Shown here: piece after piece, positions 1-8,855 of the stretch
How positions within the stretch are numbered: the first letter of the stretch is position 1
Layout: each line of letters starts with the position of its first letter
From: Evansella vedderi
GTDB taxonomy: Bacteria > Bacillota > Bacilli > Bacillales > Salisediminibacteriaceae
Length of the DNA: 62,840 nucleotides
Assembly (NCBI RefSeq): GCF_030813435.1
Contig: NZ_JAUSUG010000028.1
Coordinates: forward strand, 1 to 62,840
Direction: 5' to 3'
The notes under the pieces: generated by a model
What the model saw: only the letters and a program-made list of their open reading frames with translations
Told to the model about the DNA's origin: nothing
The model's database searches: none
Translations under genes and position numbers: made by a program

Positions 1-104
1 GGTTGATTGCTACTTGTAAAAAAAGGAAATTAAAGTAGGTGTGTTTGAGTTACTCTAAATCTTGAAAAAAGTATTTGACATTGTACGCTAAACAACCAAA
101 AAAA

Positions 105-139
105 GCATGTATTTTCTTGACTACTTAGAAAATACATGC
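105..139 (-). terminator. Rho-independent terminator after asnS
   Basis: Two perfect 13-base arms (105-117 and 127-139) enclose a 9-base loop. On the minus strand the stem is followed by seven T residues (98-104 on the plus strand). It lies about 30 bases past the asnS stop codon and so probably ends the aspB-asnS transcript. Confidence 0.85.
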
Positions 140-167
140 GCATTGTTTAAAAATAATTTGGCCTTTA

Positions 168-1457
168 TTAAGGGTATAGTCTATTCAACAGCCTTGGGAA
201 TGGAATGGTTTCACGAACGTGTTCTGTACCGCTGATCCAGGCTACTGTTCTTTCTAAACCAAGTCCAAAGCCAGAATGGGGCACAGATCCATATTTACGC
301 AAATCCATATACCATTGATATGCCTCTTGAGATAGATTATGCTCCTCGTATCGTTGATTTAGCAACTCTTCGTCATCAATGCGCTGAGATCCTCCAATAA
401 TTTCTCCATAACCTTCTGGAGCAATGAGATCAGCACACAGTACTACCTCTTCACGATTAGGATCTGGCTTCATATAAAAAGCCTTAATTTCTGCAGGATA
501 GTGAGTAATGAAAACTGGCTTATCAAATTTCTCAGCAATAGCCGTTTCGTGTGGAGCACCGAAGTCTTCCCCCCACTTAATTTCATGTCCTTCCTTCTGC
601 AGCATTTCAATTGCTTCATCATAAGTAATTCTAGGGAATGGAGCTACAACATTCTCTAGCTTAGCTACATCCCTTTCTAATGCAATAAGTTCCTGTTTAC
701 AATTTTTCAAAACAGATTGTACTACATGGGATACGTAGTCTTCTTGAACCTTTAAGTTATCTTCATGATCCATAAAGGCCATCTCAGGTTCGATCATCCA
801 AAACTCAATTAAGTGACGGCGTGTTTTGGACTTTTCGGCTCGGAAGGTTGGTCCAAAGGAAAATACTTTTCCTAAAGCCATTGCCGCTGCTTCCATGTAC
901 AATTGTCCACTTTGTGACAAGTAAGCATCTTCATCAAAATATTTCGTATGGAATAAATTAGTTGTCCCTTCAGCGGAGCTCCCAGTTAAAATTGGAGGAT
1001 CCACTTTAGTAAACCCATTTTCGTTAAAAAACTCATATGTAGCACGAATAATCTCGTTTCTAACCTTCATTATTGCATGTTGTCGCTTAGAACGGAGCCA
1101 TAAATGACGGTGATCCATTAAAAACTCGGTACCATGTTCCTTTGGTGTAATAGGATAATCCTTTGCTTCATGAATAAGTTCAAGTGATTGAACAGTCAAC
1201 TCATATCCTGATGGTGCTCGATCATCCTCACGTACGGTACCAGTAACGAATAAGGAACTCTCTTGTGTCAGTTCTTTAGCTAATTTAAAAACCTCTTCCT
1301 CAACCTCTGCTTTTACCACAACTCCTTGGATAAATCCTGTTCCATCTCGTAATTGTAAAAAGGCAATTTTACCGCTTGAACGTTTATTAGCAAGCCAAGC
1401 ACCGATGGTTACTGTTTGTCCAACATGCTTACCCACTTCTGCAATCGTTGTTTTCAC
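168..1457 (-). CDS. asnS: Asparaginyl-tRNA synthetase
   Basis: Charges tRNA-Asn with asparagine in the cytosol. The 429-residue length is normal for the bacterial class IIb enzyme. Residues about 16-100 form the N-terminal OB-fold anticodon-binding domain. The rest is the class II catalytic core, with motif 2 around [11 protein letters not shown] and motif 3 as GLGLER near residues 398-403. The start is a GTG preceded by GGAGG at good distance. It is the last gene before the left edge, downstream of aspB and ypmB as in B. subtilis, with a strong terminator after it. AspS and LysS share the fold, but the residues around motif 2 and the gene order fit AsnS best. Confidence 0.95.
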   Translation of the reverse strand: MKTTIAEVGKHVGQTVTIGAWLANKRSSGKIAFLQLRDGTGFIQGVVVKAEVEEEVFKLAKELTQESSLFVTGTVREDDRAPSGYELTVQSLELIHEAKDYPITPKEHGTEFLMDHRHLWLRSKRQHAIMKVRNEIIRATYEFFNENGFTKVDPPILTGSSAEGTTNLFHTKYFDEDAYLSQSGQLYMEAAAMALGKVFSFGPTFRAEKSKTRRHLIEFWMIEPEMAFMDHEDNLKVQEDYVSHVVQSVLKNCKQELIALERDVAKLENVVAPFPRITYDEAIEMLQKEGHEIKWGEDFGAPHETAIAEKFDKPVFITHYPAEIKAFYMKPDPNREEVVLCADLIAPEGYGEIIGGSQRIDDEELLNQRYEEHNLSQEAYQWYMDLRKYGSVPHSGFGLGLERTVAWISGTEHVRETIPFPRLLNRLYP

Positions 1458-1545
1458 TGTCTTCCCTCCAAAAATCCACTACTTTTCATCCAATTTTATG
1501 AAAAAACCACCTATATAATTATACATCTGTCGAAAAAAAGAAGTC

Positions 1546-1590
1546 AATGTCGGTATGCTTTAGCAAACAATGAAACAACATACCGACATT
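1546..1590 (-). terminator. Stem-loop with T-run between aspB and asnS
   Basis: Two perfect 12-base arms (1546-1557 and 1579-1590) flank a 21-base loop. On the minus strand a run of seven T begins about 6 bases after the stem. It may terminate or partly attenuate aspB transcription ahead of asnS. The long loop and the offset of the T-run lower confidence. Confidence 0.55.
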
Positions 1591-1605
1591 TTCCTTTGGG
1601 TCTTT

Positions 1606-2793
1606 TTAAGCCTTTTGACGGCTTTCTACAAACTTGTGGATACGATCTAACGCTTCTTCAAATTGCTCTAGGCTTGTTGCATAGGATAAACGGATATTAT
1701 CATCAGCCCCAAAACCACTACCCGGGACTACGGCTACCTTGGCTTCCTCTAATAGTGCTTCTACCCATTCATCCGTGGAAGAAAATCCACCGCTTACTAC
1801 AGCTTTCTTTACATTAGGAAATAAATAAAATGCACCTTGTGGTTTCACACATGAAAATCCTGGAATAGAAAGTACTTTATCAAATACAGTATTTAAACGT
1901 TCTTCAAAGGCTTGACGCATTTTTTCAACAGAGCCATCCTCTTGTTCATAAGCGGCGATCGTACCATATTGAGCCATAACTGCAGGATTTGATGTGGTAT
2001 GACTAGCCAAGTTAGACATCATTTTAATAATATCCTTTCTTCCGGCAGTATAACCAATTCTCCAACCTGTCATGGAATGTGATTTAGATACACCATTCAC
2101 AATTAACGTCTGTTCCTTTAATTCAGGTGACAATTGAGCAATGGAAATATGTTTTTCCTCTCCATAAATTAACTTTTCGTATATTTCATCTGAAACAATC
2201 AGGATGTTATGCTTTACACAAACTTCCCCTATTTTACGTAACTCTTCTTCTGTATACATAACTCCTGTTGGATTACTTGGAGAATTTAAAATAAACGCCT
2301 TCGTCTTATCTGTTATTACATTTTCCAATTGTTGGACAGTTACTTTAAATTCATTTTCTTCCTTACCTTCTACATAAACTGGAACTCCTCCAGAAATTTT
2401 TACTTGTTCCGGATAACTAACCCAATAAGGAGTAGGGATAATAACCTCTTCCCCTTCTTCCAATATAGTTTGGAATAAAAGAGCGAGGGCGTGCTTTGCT
2501 CCATTTGTTACAATAATTTCTTCAGGTGTATAATCCAACCCTTGATCTTCCTTAAATTTCTTCCCTATTACTTTTTTTAGTTCTGCAAGTCCTCCGGCAG
2601 GGGTATACTTCGTATGGCCCGCAAGCATCGATTGGTAACTGGCTTCTATAATATACTCTGGCGTATTAAAATCTGGTTCACCAGCTCCTAAACCAATAAC
2701 ATCATGTCCTTGTGCTTTTAATTCCTTTGCCTTTGCTGTAATTGCCAACGTTGTTGATGGCGTAATAGATGAAACGCGAGATGAAAAATTCAT
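1606..2793 (-). CDS. aspB: Aspartate aminotransferase (class I, subgroup Ib)
   Basis: PLP-dependent transaminase that interconverts aspartate and 2-oxoglutarate with oxaloacetate and glutamate. It shows the NPSNPTG signature, the YEKLIY strand after the PLP-contact aspartate, and SKSHSMTGWRIGY, which holds the Schiff-base lysine. A reading frame continues 7 codons upstream. I choose the ATG at 2793 because AAAGGTG lies 6-7 bases before it and the family N-terminus is usually close to this point, giving 395 residues. It sits 21 bases after ypmB and upstream of asnS, the conserved Bacillus order. The product supplies aspartate, the precursor of asparagine, lysine and pantothenate. Confidence 0.93.
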   Translation of the reverse strand: MNFSSRVSSITPSTTLAITAKAKELKAQGHDVIGLGAGEPDFNTPEYIIEASYQSMLAGHTKYTPAGGLAELKKVIGKKFKEDQGLDYTPEEIIVTNGAKHALALLFQTILEEGEEVIIPTPYWVSYPEQVKISGGVPVYVEGKEENEFKVTVQQLENVITDKTKAFILNSPSNPTGVMYTEEELRKIGEVCVKHNILIVSDEIYEKLIYGEEKHISIAQLSPELKEQTLIVNGVSKSHSMTGWRIGYTAGRKDIIKMMSNLASHTTSNPAVMAQYGTIAAYEQEDGSVEKMRQAFEERLNTVFDKVLSIPGFSCVKPQGAFYLFPNVKKAVVSGGFSSTDEWVEALLEEAKVAVVPGSGFGADDNIRLSYATSLEQFEEALDRIHKFVESRQKA

Positions 2794-2814
2794 GTGTGAC
2801 ACCTTTCCCTTCAT

Positions 2815-3324
2815 TTAATTTTTCTGAAATTGGTAGTGACGAATGTATGTACCATCTTCAAATTTAACATAATAGAATGAATGCCTGTTTAGTTGATCTT
2901 CATAAATAACTTCATAAACAGGAGTACTCCCAATAATACCCAAATTAATGCTTTTTATTTGTTTAATATCTAATCTAGAGTGGGCGAGATCCCTTATTTC
3001 TTGTTTGGACAGCCCCTCAGATTTCAAACGGGAAATTATCTGTGGTTCCTCTTCATTTTCTTTTTGTTCTTCTGTTAATTCCTCCACCCATACATATACT
3101 TCGTCACCATCACTATTTTTTCCTTCAATAACCTGAAAGGATCGACGCCCATGGTAATAAGATATATGTTGAATTTCTGCTACAGCCTCATAACCTTCAA
3201 GAATACTCGAAGCAGCCTGCTGGCGCTGTACTAATGGGTCTGAAATTGCCATATACATATAAGCAGCAAAACCTGCTACTGATACAATAATTATTGTAAT
3301 TATTGATAAGATCCATGCCTTCAT
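2815..3324 (-). CDS. ypmB: YpmB-type membrane-anchored protein (DUF5590/PepSY-like)
   Basis: A 169-residue protein of unknown biochemical function. Residues about 4-26 form one hydrophobic N-terminal segment, probably an uncleaved signal anchor. The remainder is a charged extracytoplasmic domain with two PepSY-like halves, one around YEAVAEIQ and one around IGSTPVYEVIYED. The start at the ATG 3324 is chosen because AGGTG lies 7 bases upstream; the frame could extend two codons further to a TTG. Position directly upstream of aspB-asnS matches B. subtilis. No ypmA-like gene is visible upstream on the same strand. Confidence 0.8.
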   Translation of the reverse strand: MKAWILSIITIIIVSVAGFAAYMYMAISDPLVQRQQAASSILEGYEAVAEIQHISYYHGRRSFQVIEGKNSDGDEVYVWVEELTEEQKENEEEPQIISRLKSEGLSKQEIRDLAHSRLDIKQIKSINLGIIGSTPVYEVIYEDQLNRHSFYYVKFEDGTYIRHYQFQKN

Positions 3325-3488
3325 TAACAAACACCTACTTATGCTTCATTAAAATCTAAATCCTAATGGTTTTGCCCCTGAGAATATGCATTAAATTGTC
3401 TTCCTTGTAAGGATAAATATTGTTAACATAGTCCATTTTCATTAGGCGATACTATTATTACCGCTCCAAATAGAAAAGGATGATGAGC

Positions 3489-3659
3489 GTGAATGACAAT
3501 GAAAAAAGATACAACTCAGCAGCAGTGACCACTGCTGATTGGTACCAACGTGAAAAGCATGTCATTTCGTTAAGGTCACCTCACCGTCCCCATCATTTTA
3601 ACACAATTGACATTGCTTTTAGGCAAACAAAATTTCCTGAACAATGTGATCCAAACTAA
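3489..3659 (+). CDS. Small plus-strand ORF, unknown function
   Basis: A possible 56-residue protein (58 from the in-frame ATG at 3483). AAAAGGA at 3474-3480 is correctly spaced (8 bases) for the GTG at 3489. The predicted product is hydrophilic and histidine/arginine rich, including the stretch SPHRPHHFN, with no membrane segment or known motif. The stop codon is followed 24 bases later by a strong plus-strand terminator, which argues for a real transcription unit opposed to ypmB and mtaD. I do not recognise the family. It could instead be a non-coding RNA that happens to be open. Confidence 0.45.
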   Translation: MNDNEKRYNSAAVTTADWYQREKHVISLRSPHRPHHFNTIDIAFRQTKFPEQCDPN

Positions 3660-3683
3660 AACCTAACCTACACTTACACCACT

Positions 3684-3710
3684 GAGCACCCAAGATGGTG
3701 CTCTTTTTTT
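3684..3710 (+). terminator. Rho-independent terminator of the small plus-strand unit
   Basis: GAGCACC (3684-3690), a 6-base loop, GGTGCTC (3697-3703), then seven T (3704-3710). The T-run exists only on the plus strand, so it serves the 3489-3659 ORF and not the minus-strand genes. Confidence 0.85.
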
Positions 3711-3785
3711 AAGCTGTTTTCTAAAAGGATTGCTATTATTCGAATTCGTTACAGGCGGCTACTTTCTGTGGGCAAATGTTGCTGT
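3711..3785 (+). repeat. Intergenic repeat family A, copy 1 (partial)
   Basis: Begins with AGCTGTTTTCTAAAAG and carries CGAATTCGTT followed by CAGGCGG. Both blocks recur in the copy at 12389-12551. The right end is not clear, so this looks like a truncated copy. It abuts the 3' end of the mtaD-like gene. Confidence 0.55.
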
Positions 3786-5080
3786 TATATTTGAAAGGCT
3801 TTGGCTTCGAATATAATTTTCTCTTCGTCTAATGATAAGAGTTCTTTGTCTTTCATAATATGCACTCCACCAACAAAGCTGTCTGTAACATCTGATCCTT
3901 TTGCTGAATAAACGAGATGTGACAACACCCTTTTTTTATCCGAAGGTAACAAGTGGGCACTGTTTGGATTTACTAAAATAAAATCTGCTTGATAACCAGC
4001 TTTGATTTTTCCTAGTTTCTCCAATTGCAATGCCTTTGCCCCCCAGTTAGTCGCCATACGTAAAATCATCTCACTTGTCGTTACTGTAGGGTCTTCGTGA
4101 GTACCTTTATGTATAAGGGCTGCAAAACGCATTTCTTCAAATAGGTCTAAGTTGTTATTACTTGCTGTTGAATCTGTTCCTAAAGAAATAGTGATACCTT
4201 TATTGATCATATCAGGGATAGGGGCAATACCTGATCCCAGTTTTAAATTACTCATTGGATTGTGAGCTACAGAGACATTTTTTTCACAAAGAATATGTAG
4301 GTCTTCCACAGTCAAGTGAACCCCATGGGCAATAAGACTTGGCACATCAAATAAACCAAGGTCGTCCATATGTTTAACAGGACTAACTCCATGTTCGGCA
4401 ATGTGTCGGTCTACTTCCCCTTTCGTTTCCGCTAAATGAGTATGGATCCACATTCCGTTTTTCTTTGCTGCATCCACTACTTTTATCATAAAAGAAGGAG
4501 GACATGTGTAGGGAGCATGTGGGGATAATGCCACTGTAACTTTACCCTTATTTACACCATTATAATCATGAAATAATTGTATAGACTCGGCAATTTTTTC
4601 ATCTTGTTCTCTATCAGGACATAATCCAATCATCCCCCTGCAAAGAACTGTTCTCATTTCGCTAGAAATAGCCAGTTCCGCCATTTTGTCCATGTATAAA
4701 TGATACATATCCAAAAAGGTCGTAGTACCAGATTTCACCATTTCAACCATTGCTAAAGATGCTGCATTCTTTACTATTTCTTCCGTAAATTTTTGTTCGT
4801 TAGGCCACATAACCGTTTTTAACCAAGTCATTAAAGGAATGTCATCCCCAGCTCCTCTTAAAAAAGCACTTCCTAAATGACCATGGGAATTAATTAGACC
4901 TGGCAATAACCACTTCCCGCTCCCATTTATTATCTCATCTGCTTGATTCTTATCATACTCAGAAGGAGTTCCTTGTTTAACTTCATGAAATTTATCATCC
5001 TTCACAATAACAAAGCCATCGAATACCGAATTTTTATTATCCATCGTAACAACTGTTACGGAATGTATAAGTTTATTCAC
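3785..5080 (-). CDS. mtaD: Amidohydrolase, MtaD-type nucleoside deaminase (MTA/SAH or aminofutalosine)
   Basis: A 431-residue metal-dependent amidohydrolase of the chlorohydrolase/nucleoside deaminase branch. Metal and catalytic signatures are visible: HGH after LLPGLINS (about residue 65), THLAE (about 215), IAHGVHL (about 250) and LGTDST (about 300). The closest recognised family deaminates 5'-methylthioadenosine or S-adenosylhomocysteine. Enzymes of the same family deaminate aminofutalosine in menaquinone synthesis. The window also carries mqnA, so that alternative deserves weight. The start is GTG at 5080 with AAGGTGG upstream. It follows the degenerate MBL gene by 11 bases, so the two are probably co-transcribed. 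Substrate cannot be settled from motifs. Confidence 0.8.
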   Translation of the reverse strand: MNKLIHSVTVVTMDNKNSVFDGFVIVKDDKFHEVKQGTPSEYDKNQADEIINGSGKWLLPGLINSHGHLGSAFLRGAGDDIPLMTWLKTVMWPNEQKFTEEIVKNAASLAMVEMVKSGTTTFLDMYHLYMDKMAELAISSEMRTVLCRGMIGLCPDREQDEKIAESIQLFHDYNGVNKGKVTVALSPHAPYTCPPSFMIKVVDAAKKNGMWIHTHLAETKGEVDRHIAEHGVSPVKHMDDLGLFDVPSLIAHGVHLTVEDLHILCEKNVSVAHNPMSNLKLGSGIAPIPDMINKGITISLGTDSTASNNNLDLFEEMRFAALIHKGTHEDPTVTTSEMILRMATNWGAKALQLEKLGKIKAGYQADFILVNPNSAHLLPSDKKRVLSHLVYSAKGSDVTDSFVGGVHIMKDKELLSLDEEKIIFEAKAFQI

Positions 5081-5091
5081 CTTACCACCTT

Positions 5092-5973
5092 CTACGTTCT
5101 TTTATTTCGAGTTAACCAACTGTTAGGAAGAATATTTTCTTTTGACGGCCTAACAGTGATAACCTCGTAATCCTCGTCATTACATTTAATAGTGACCGTC
5201 CCAATCCTGCTTGTTTGATAAATATCAATCCAAGTTTCCTGCAACCTTTCTAACACAAAGCTACTTGGTTGATCTTCACCATTTCTAAAAATAACCGCAA
5301 TTTGTGGGTCAACTTCTTCCAATAAAGAATCAGACGTACCACGATCACTTCCGAAATCAGGTACTTTAAACATAGTGGATTTTAAATCGTACTCTTTCAC
5401 TAACTCTTCTTCCACATATGGATTTGCAATGGTCATGTATAAAAGCTTTTGATCATGATGTTGAATAAAAAAGGCACAGCCACCTTCATCGGTCCCTTTT
5501 CTCTCTTCAACATAAAGAACTTCTATATTTAAACCATTCAATAGGGAATATTTATCTCCTTTTTCAAAAAGTGAAATTTCTATGTCAAAATTAGATAAAA
5601 TAGACGCAAAATTAGATTCCAAAGATTTTGGGATAAAAATTGTATCTACTGAATAGTTTGTGAGCAGCCAAGGAAGGTTCCCGATATATTCAATTTGTTT
5701 ACTTGTAAGTACAAGAGTATCAATGGACGAAACATTATACATGTCTAAACGTTCCTTTAACTCATCTTCACTGTCACTGTGCCCGGTATTTATAAGAACG
5801 GATTGGTCATTTATACCTTGAATTAGTGTTGCCTCCCCATGGGTTAAATCAAAGAAAGTATAAGCCACTTCATTTCTAGTTAAATTCAACTCCACCTTAT
5901 CCGCTAAAGCAAAAGACGGCACAACAGATAGTAGATAAATTGTACTCAAAAATAGTAGTAACAGCTTCCTCAT
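5092..5973 (-). CDS. Secreted metallo-beta-lactamase-like protein lacking the metal-binding motif
   Basis: A 293-residue protein with a clear signal peptide (residues 1-24, ending near SFALA). The body resembles the ComEC-type metallo-beta-lactamase fold. VLINTGHSD matches the usual ILIDTG strand-turn, and IDTLVLTSKQIEYIGNLPWLL occupies the place of the HxHxDH zinc-binding loop. There the histidines and aspartate are replaced (SKQIEY), so hydrolase activity is unlikely. It probably acts outside the membrane as a binding or structural protein. It lies between dinG and the mtaD-like gene, a place with no such gene in B. subtilis. No named homologue is recognised. Confidence 0.65.
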   Translation of the reverse strand: MRKLLLLFLSTIYLLSVVPSFALADKVELNLTRNEVAYTFFDLTHGEATLIQGINDQSVLINTGHSDSEDELKERLDMYNVSSIDTLVLTSKQIEYIGNLPWLLTNYSVDTIFIPKSLESNFASILSNFDIEISLFEKGDKYSLLNGLNIEVLYVEERKGTDEGGCAFFIQHHDQKLLYMTIANPYVEEELVKEYDLKSTMFKVPDFGSDRGTSDSLLEEVDPQIAVIFRNGEDQPSSFVLERLQETWIDIYQTSRIGTVTIKCNDEDYEVITVRPSKENILPNSWLTRNKRT

Positions 5974-6021
5974 CTAGGACATCCTTTCCTAACTATTTCC
6001 TATATTTTTTAATGACTTAAA

Positions 6022-8790
6022 TCATAACCATTTTAAAATGTCATTTTCTAATTCATCCATTGGTTTTTCCATTAACGGAATATTTGGCAGTGATTTTATA
6101 AACGATTTTCCATAACGTGTAGAAATTATTCTACGGTCTAATACAACTACGATCCCTCTATCTGAGGACCGGCGAATAAGTCTGCCAAATCCTTGCTTAA
6201 AACGAATGACAGCTTGCGGCAATGCTAATTTCATAAAGGGATTCTCTCCTGCTTCCTTTAACAATGCTGACTTAGCCTGGAACACAGGATCGTCAGGTGG
6301 CGTAAAGGGAAGTCGAACGATAACAATGACACTTAAATTACGACCAGGAATATCTACCCCTTCCCAAAAGCTGCTCGACCCTAATAAAATAGCCTGCTCA
6401 AACTGTTGGAAATTTCTTGTGAGTTTATTTCTGCTTCCTGTTTGTACTCCTTGTGCAATTAATACATATTCATCCTCTAGCATTTCCTTCAATAATAGAT
6501 AGCTCTTTTTCAACATATCATATGAGGTAAATAAAACTAACATCTTTCCCTTTGTTACTTGTGCTAATCTGTAAATTTGCATTACAACTGCATCAATATA
6601 AGCGTCCTCACCTGACTCCTGAATTAATGGCATGTCTGTTGGTACAACCAATTGAACTTGTTTATCCCAGTGAAATGGGGAGACTACTCTTTTTGTTTTT
6701 ACAGGGAAAGATTCAAGCCCTAGCCTTTGGATCATATATTTAAATTTGTTACTAACAGTTAATGTAGCGGATGTTAGAATAACACTTTCTTTAGTTGAAA
6801 AGAAATCATCCCCTAAATATTCGGCTACTTGTACAGGTCTCCCTTTGATAAATATAGATGTTTTTGGTCCTTTTGTCTCCGCTTCTAACCAATGGATCAT
6901 TTCTGGTTGTTGGTTTATAAAAAGGTTATTATATGTATCTTGAATTTTTTTTACACGTTCAATATAAGCCTGTAATGTCTGCTTTATATCCAACTCATTT
7001 ACAAAATGTTGTTCCAAGTGTTTACTTAACTTCAATAAATCTTTGATCCACTCGTCCAAAAGGGCAGAAAAGCGATCCACCGACTCTTGAACAGGAAACC
7101 ATTCCTCATCATAAACATCCATTTTCACAGTCATTCGGCCACGTTCATTAAATTGTCCTTGTTTCTTACATATATAATCATAAAGTAATAAAAATAACTC
7201 GTACCATTCTTGTTTTAAAACCTTTCCTCCCTCATCCAAATTAAAAATAGTATTCCCAATTTCCTTATCTAACAGTAATGTTTTGGAAATTACATGGAGG
7301 AATCCGTCCCCATCGATAGCCCCACTTTCATTTAACAATTGTGTTACTATCAAATAATCTAGTTGAAATCCTAATTGCTCTGTTGCTGTTTCTTCAAAGT
7401 GATGACCTTCATCTAAGATTATATATTCATAAGCTGGAAGAAGTTGATGACCTGCTCGGATATCCGATAGTACGAGGGAATGATTAGTTACAACAATGTC
7501 TGCCATCTGTGCTCTCTTCCTAGCCCTTTGATAAAAACAGCTATGGGTTACACATGAATAGGAATCACTGCTTACTTCATACCAAAATCGTTTATTTTGG
7601 GTAGCAAGACTAAGCTCTTCTACGTCCCCCGTTTCCGTTTCTGTTAACCATACTAAGATTTGTGCTTTGGAAACAGCTCGATCATATGTATCGTTAATAT
7701 CATTCTTTAGAAGGTTCTTAAACTTTTGCAAGCAAAGATAGTGACTCCTCCCCTTTAACAGAGCTATTCGTATAGGAAATGGCAAAAATTTCATAGCATT
7801 TGGCAATTCCTTTTGAAGGAGCTGCTCTTGAAGCTGAATTGTCTGTGTACTAATGATCACCCTTTTGTTTTTTTCTTTTGCTAAAAAAGCAGCAGAAATT
7901 AAATACGCTAATGTTTTCCCTGTACCGGTTCCAGCTTCTATTAGCCCATGGTTCCCCTCCTTCATTGTTTCATGAATAAAGGATAGCATCTCTAGCTGTC
8001 CCGGCCTTAATTCAAAGCCTTCCATTCGCTCCTTACACCACTTCTCGTTTTTTAGGAAGGTGTTAAAAAAGTGATTAAAATCTATTTCTCCATTGTGTGT
8101 TTCCATTATTTCATCTTCCGATACTTTACGAAGGGCTAAACCATATGAGTAATCGTAATCAAAATCATCTTTCTGTAATGAACGATCATTTTGTAACATC
8201 CAGCGATGAAGAAGTATTTTCATATTACTTTTTAATCGAGGTGCTAATTGATTTAATTTTGACAATGTTTCTATCGGTAATCTTGATAAACGTTCCAGTA
8301 TTTCAATGAAAAGCTGTCCAGTAGCCTCCGCATCACTATCTGCACGATGGGGTTGATCGTGATCCATATGAAAGTTTTTTGATAGCTGTGATAGTCGAAA
8401 ACCATCTGCTGTAGGAAAAGCTATTTTAGCTAATTCCACCGTATCAATAACAAGACCGTCAAATGGATTATAACCAGCAGCTGAAAGTTCTTTATTTAAA
8501 AAGTTAAGATCAAAATCTACATTATGAGCCACAAAAAAAGCACCATTAAGTGCTTCCAGAAGCTTTGGAGCTATTTCTTCAAATACAGGAGCTTCTTTTA
8601 CAAAAGTATTATCAATATTTGTTAATGACTGTATAAAAAGAGGAATACTTCTCTTTGGATTAACGTAGCTGGAGTACCGCTCCACAATGGTATTATCTTG
8701 AATAACTACGTAGGCTACCTGTATTATTCTATCCCCTTTTTCAAAAGAAACACCTGTTGTTTCCACATCAATAACCACAAACCGTTCCAT
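6022..8790 (-). CDS. dinG: DinG-family helicase with N-terminal DEDDh exonuclease domain
   Basis: A 922-residue fusion of a 3'-5' exonuclease and a superfamily 2 helicase. The exonuclease (about 1-165) shows VIDVETTG, AHNVDFDLNFL and HRADSDAEAT. The helicase shows Walker A EAGTGTGKT, the DEGHH box, SATLT and a late QGFGRLIRR motif VI. Three cysteines (in HYLCLQK, SYSC and HSCFY) sit where iron-sulfur DinG/XPD proteins carry four, so cluster binding is doubtful. The ATG at 8790 is chosen over an upstream in-frame one because TGGAGG precedes it by 9 bases. In B. subtilis it likewise lies downstream of panBCD. Probable role: nucleic acid repair. Confidence 0.92.
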   Translation of the reverse strand: MERFVVIDVETTGVSFEKGDRIIQVAYVVIQDNTIVERYSSYVNPKRSIPLFIQSLTNIDNTFVKEAPVFEEIAPKLLEALNGAFFVAHNVDFDLNFLNKELSAAGYNPFDGLVIDTVELAKIAFPTADGFRLSQLSKNFHMDHDQPHRADSDAEATGQLFIEILERLSRLPIETLSKLNQLAPRLKSNMKILLHRWMLQNDRSLQKDDFDYDYSYGLALRKVSEDEIMETHNGEIDFNHFFNTFLKNEKWCKERMEGFELRPGQLEMLSFIHETMKEGNHGLIEAGTGTGKTLAYLISAAFLAKEKNKRVIISTQTIQLQEQLLQKELPNAMKFLPFPIRIALLKGRSHYLCLQKFKNLLKNDINDTYDRAVSKAQILVWLTETETGDVEELSLATQNKRFWYEVSSDSYSCVTHSCFYQRARKRAQMADIVVTNHSLVLSDIRAGHQLLPAYEYIILDEGHHFEETATEQLGFQLDYLIVTQLLNESGAIDGDGFLHVISKTLLLDKEIGNTIFNLDEGGKVLKQEWYELFLLLYDYICKKQGQFNERGRMTVKMDVYDEEWFPVQESVDRFSALLDEWIKDLLKLSKHLEQHFVNELDIKQTLQAYIERVKKIQDTYNNLFINQQPEMIHWLEAETKGPKTSIFIKGRPVQVAEYLGDDFFSTKESVILTSATLTVSNKFKYMIQRLGLESFPVKTKRVVSPFHWDKQVQLVVPTDMPLIQESGEDAYIDAVVMQIYRLAQVTKGKMLVLFTSYDMLKKSYLLLKEMLEDEYVLIAQGVQTGSRNKLTRNFQQFEQAILLGSSSFWEGVDIPGRNLSVIVIVRLPFTPPDDPVFQAKSALLKEAGENPFMKLALPQAVIRFKQGFGRLIRRSSDRGIVVVLDRRIISTRYGKSFIKSLPNIPLMEKPMDELENDILKWL

Positions 8791-8855
8791 TCTTAGATTC
8801 CTCCATAAACCTTCTCCCAATTCATTCCCTTTGTCAAAACATAGTCCTTGTCTTT

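Noticed and set aside
3331-3480. A ypmA gene upstream of ypmB on the minus strand
   Set aside because: The longest minus-strand frame there is about 26 codons and does not resemble the YpmA family.
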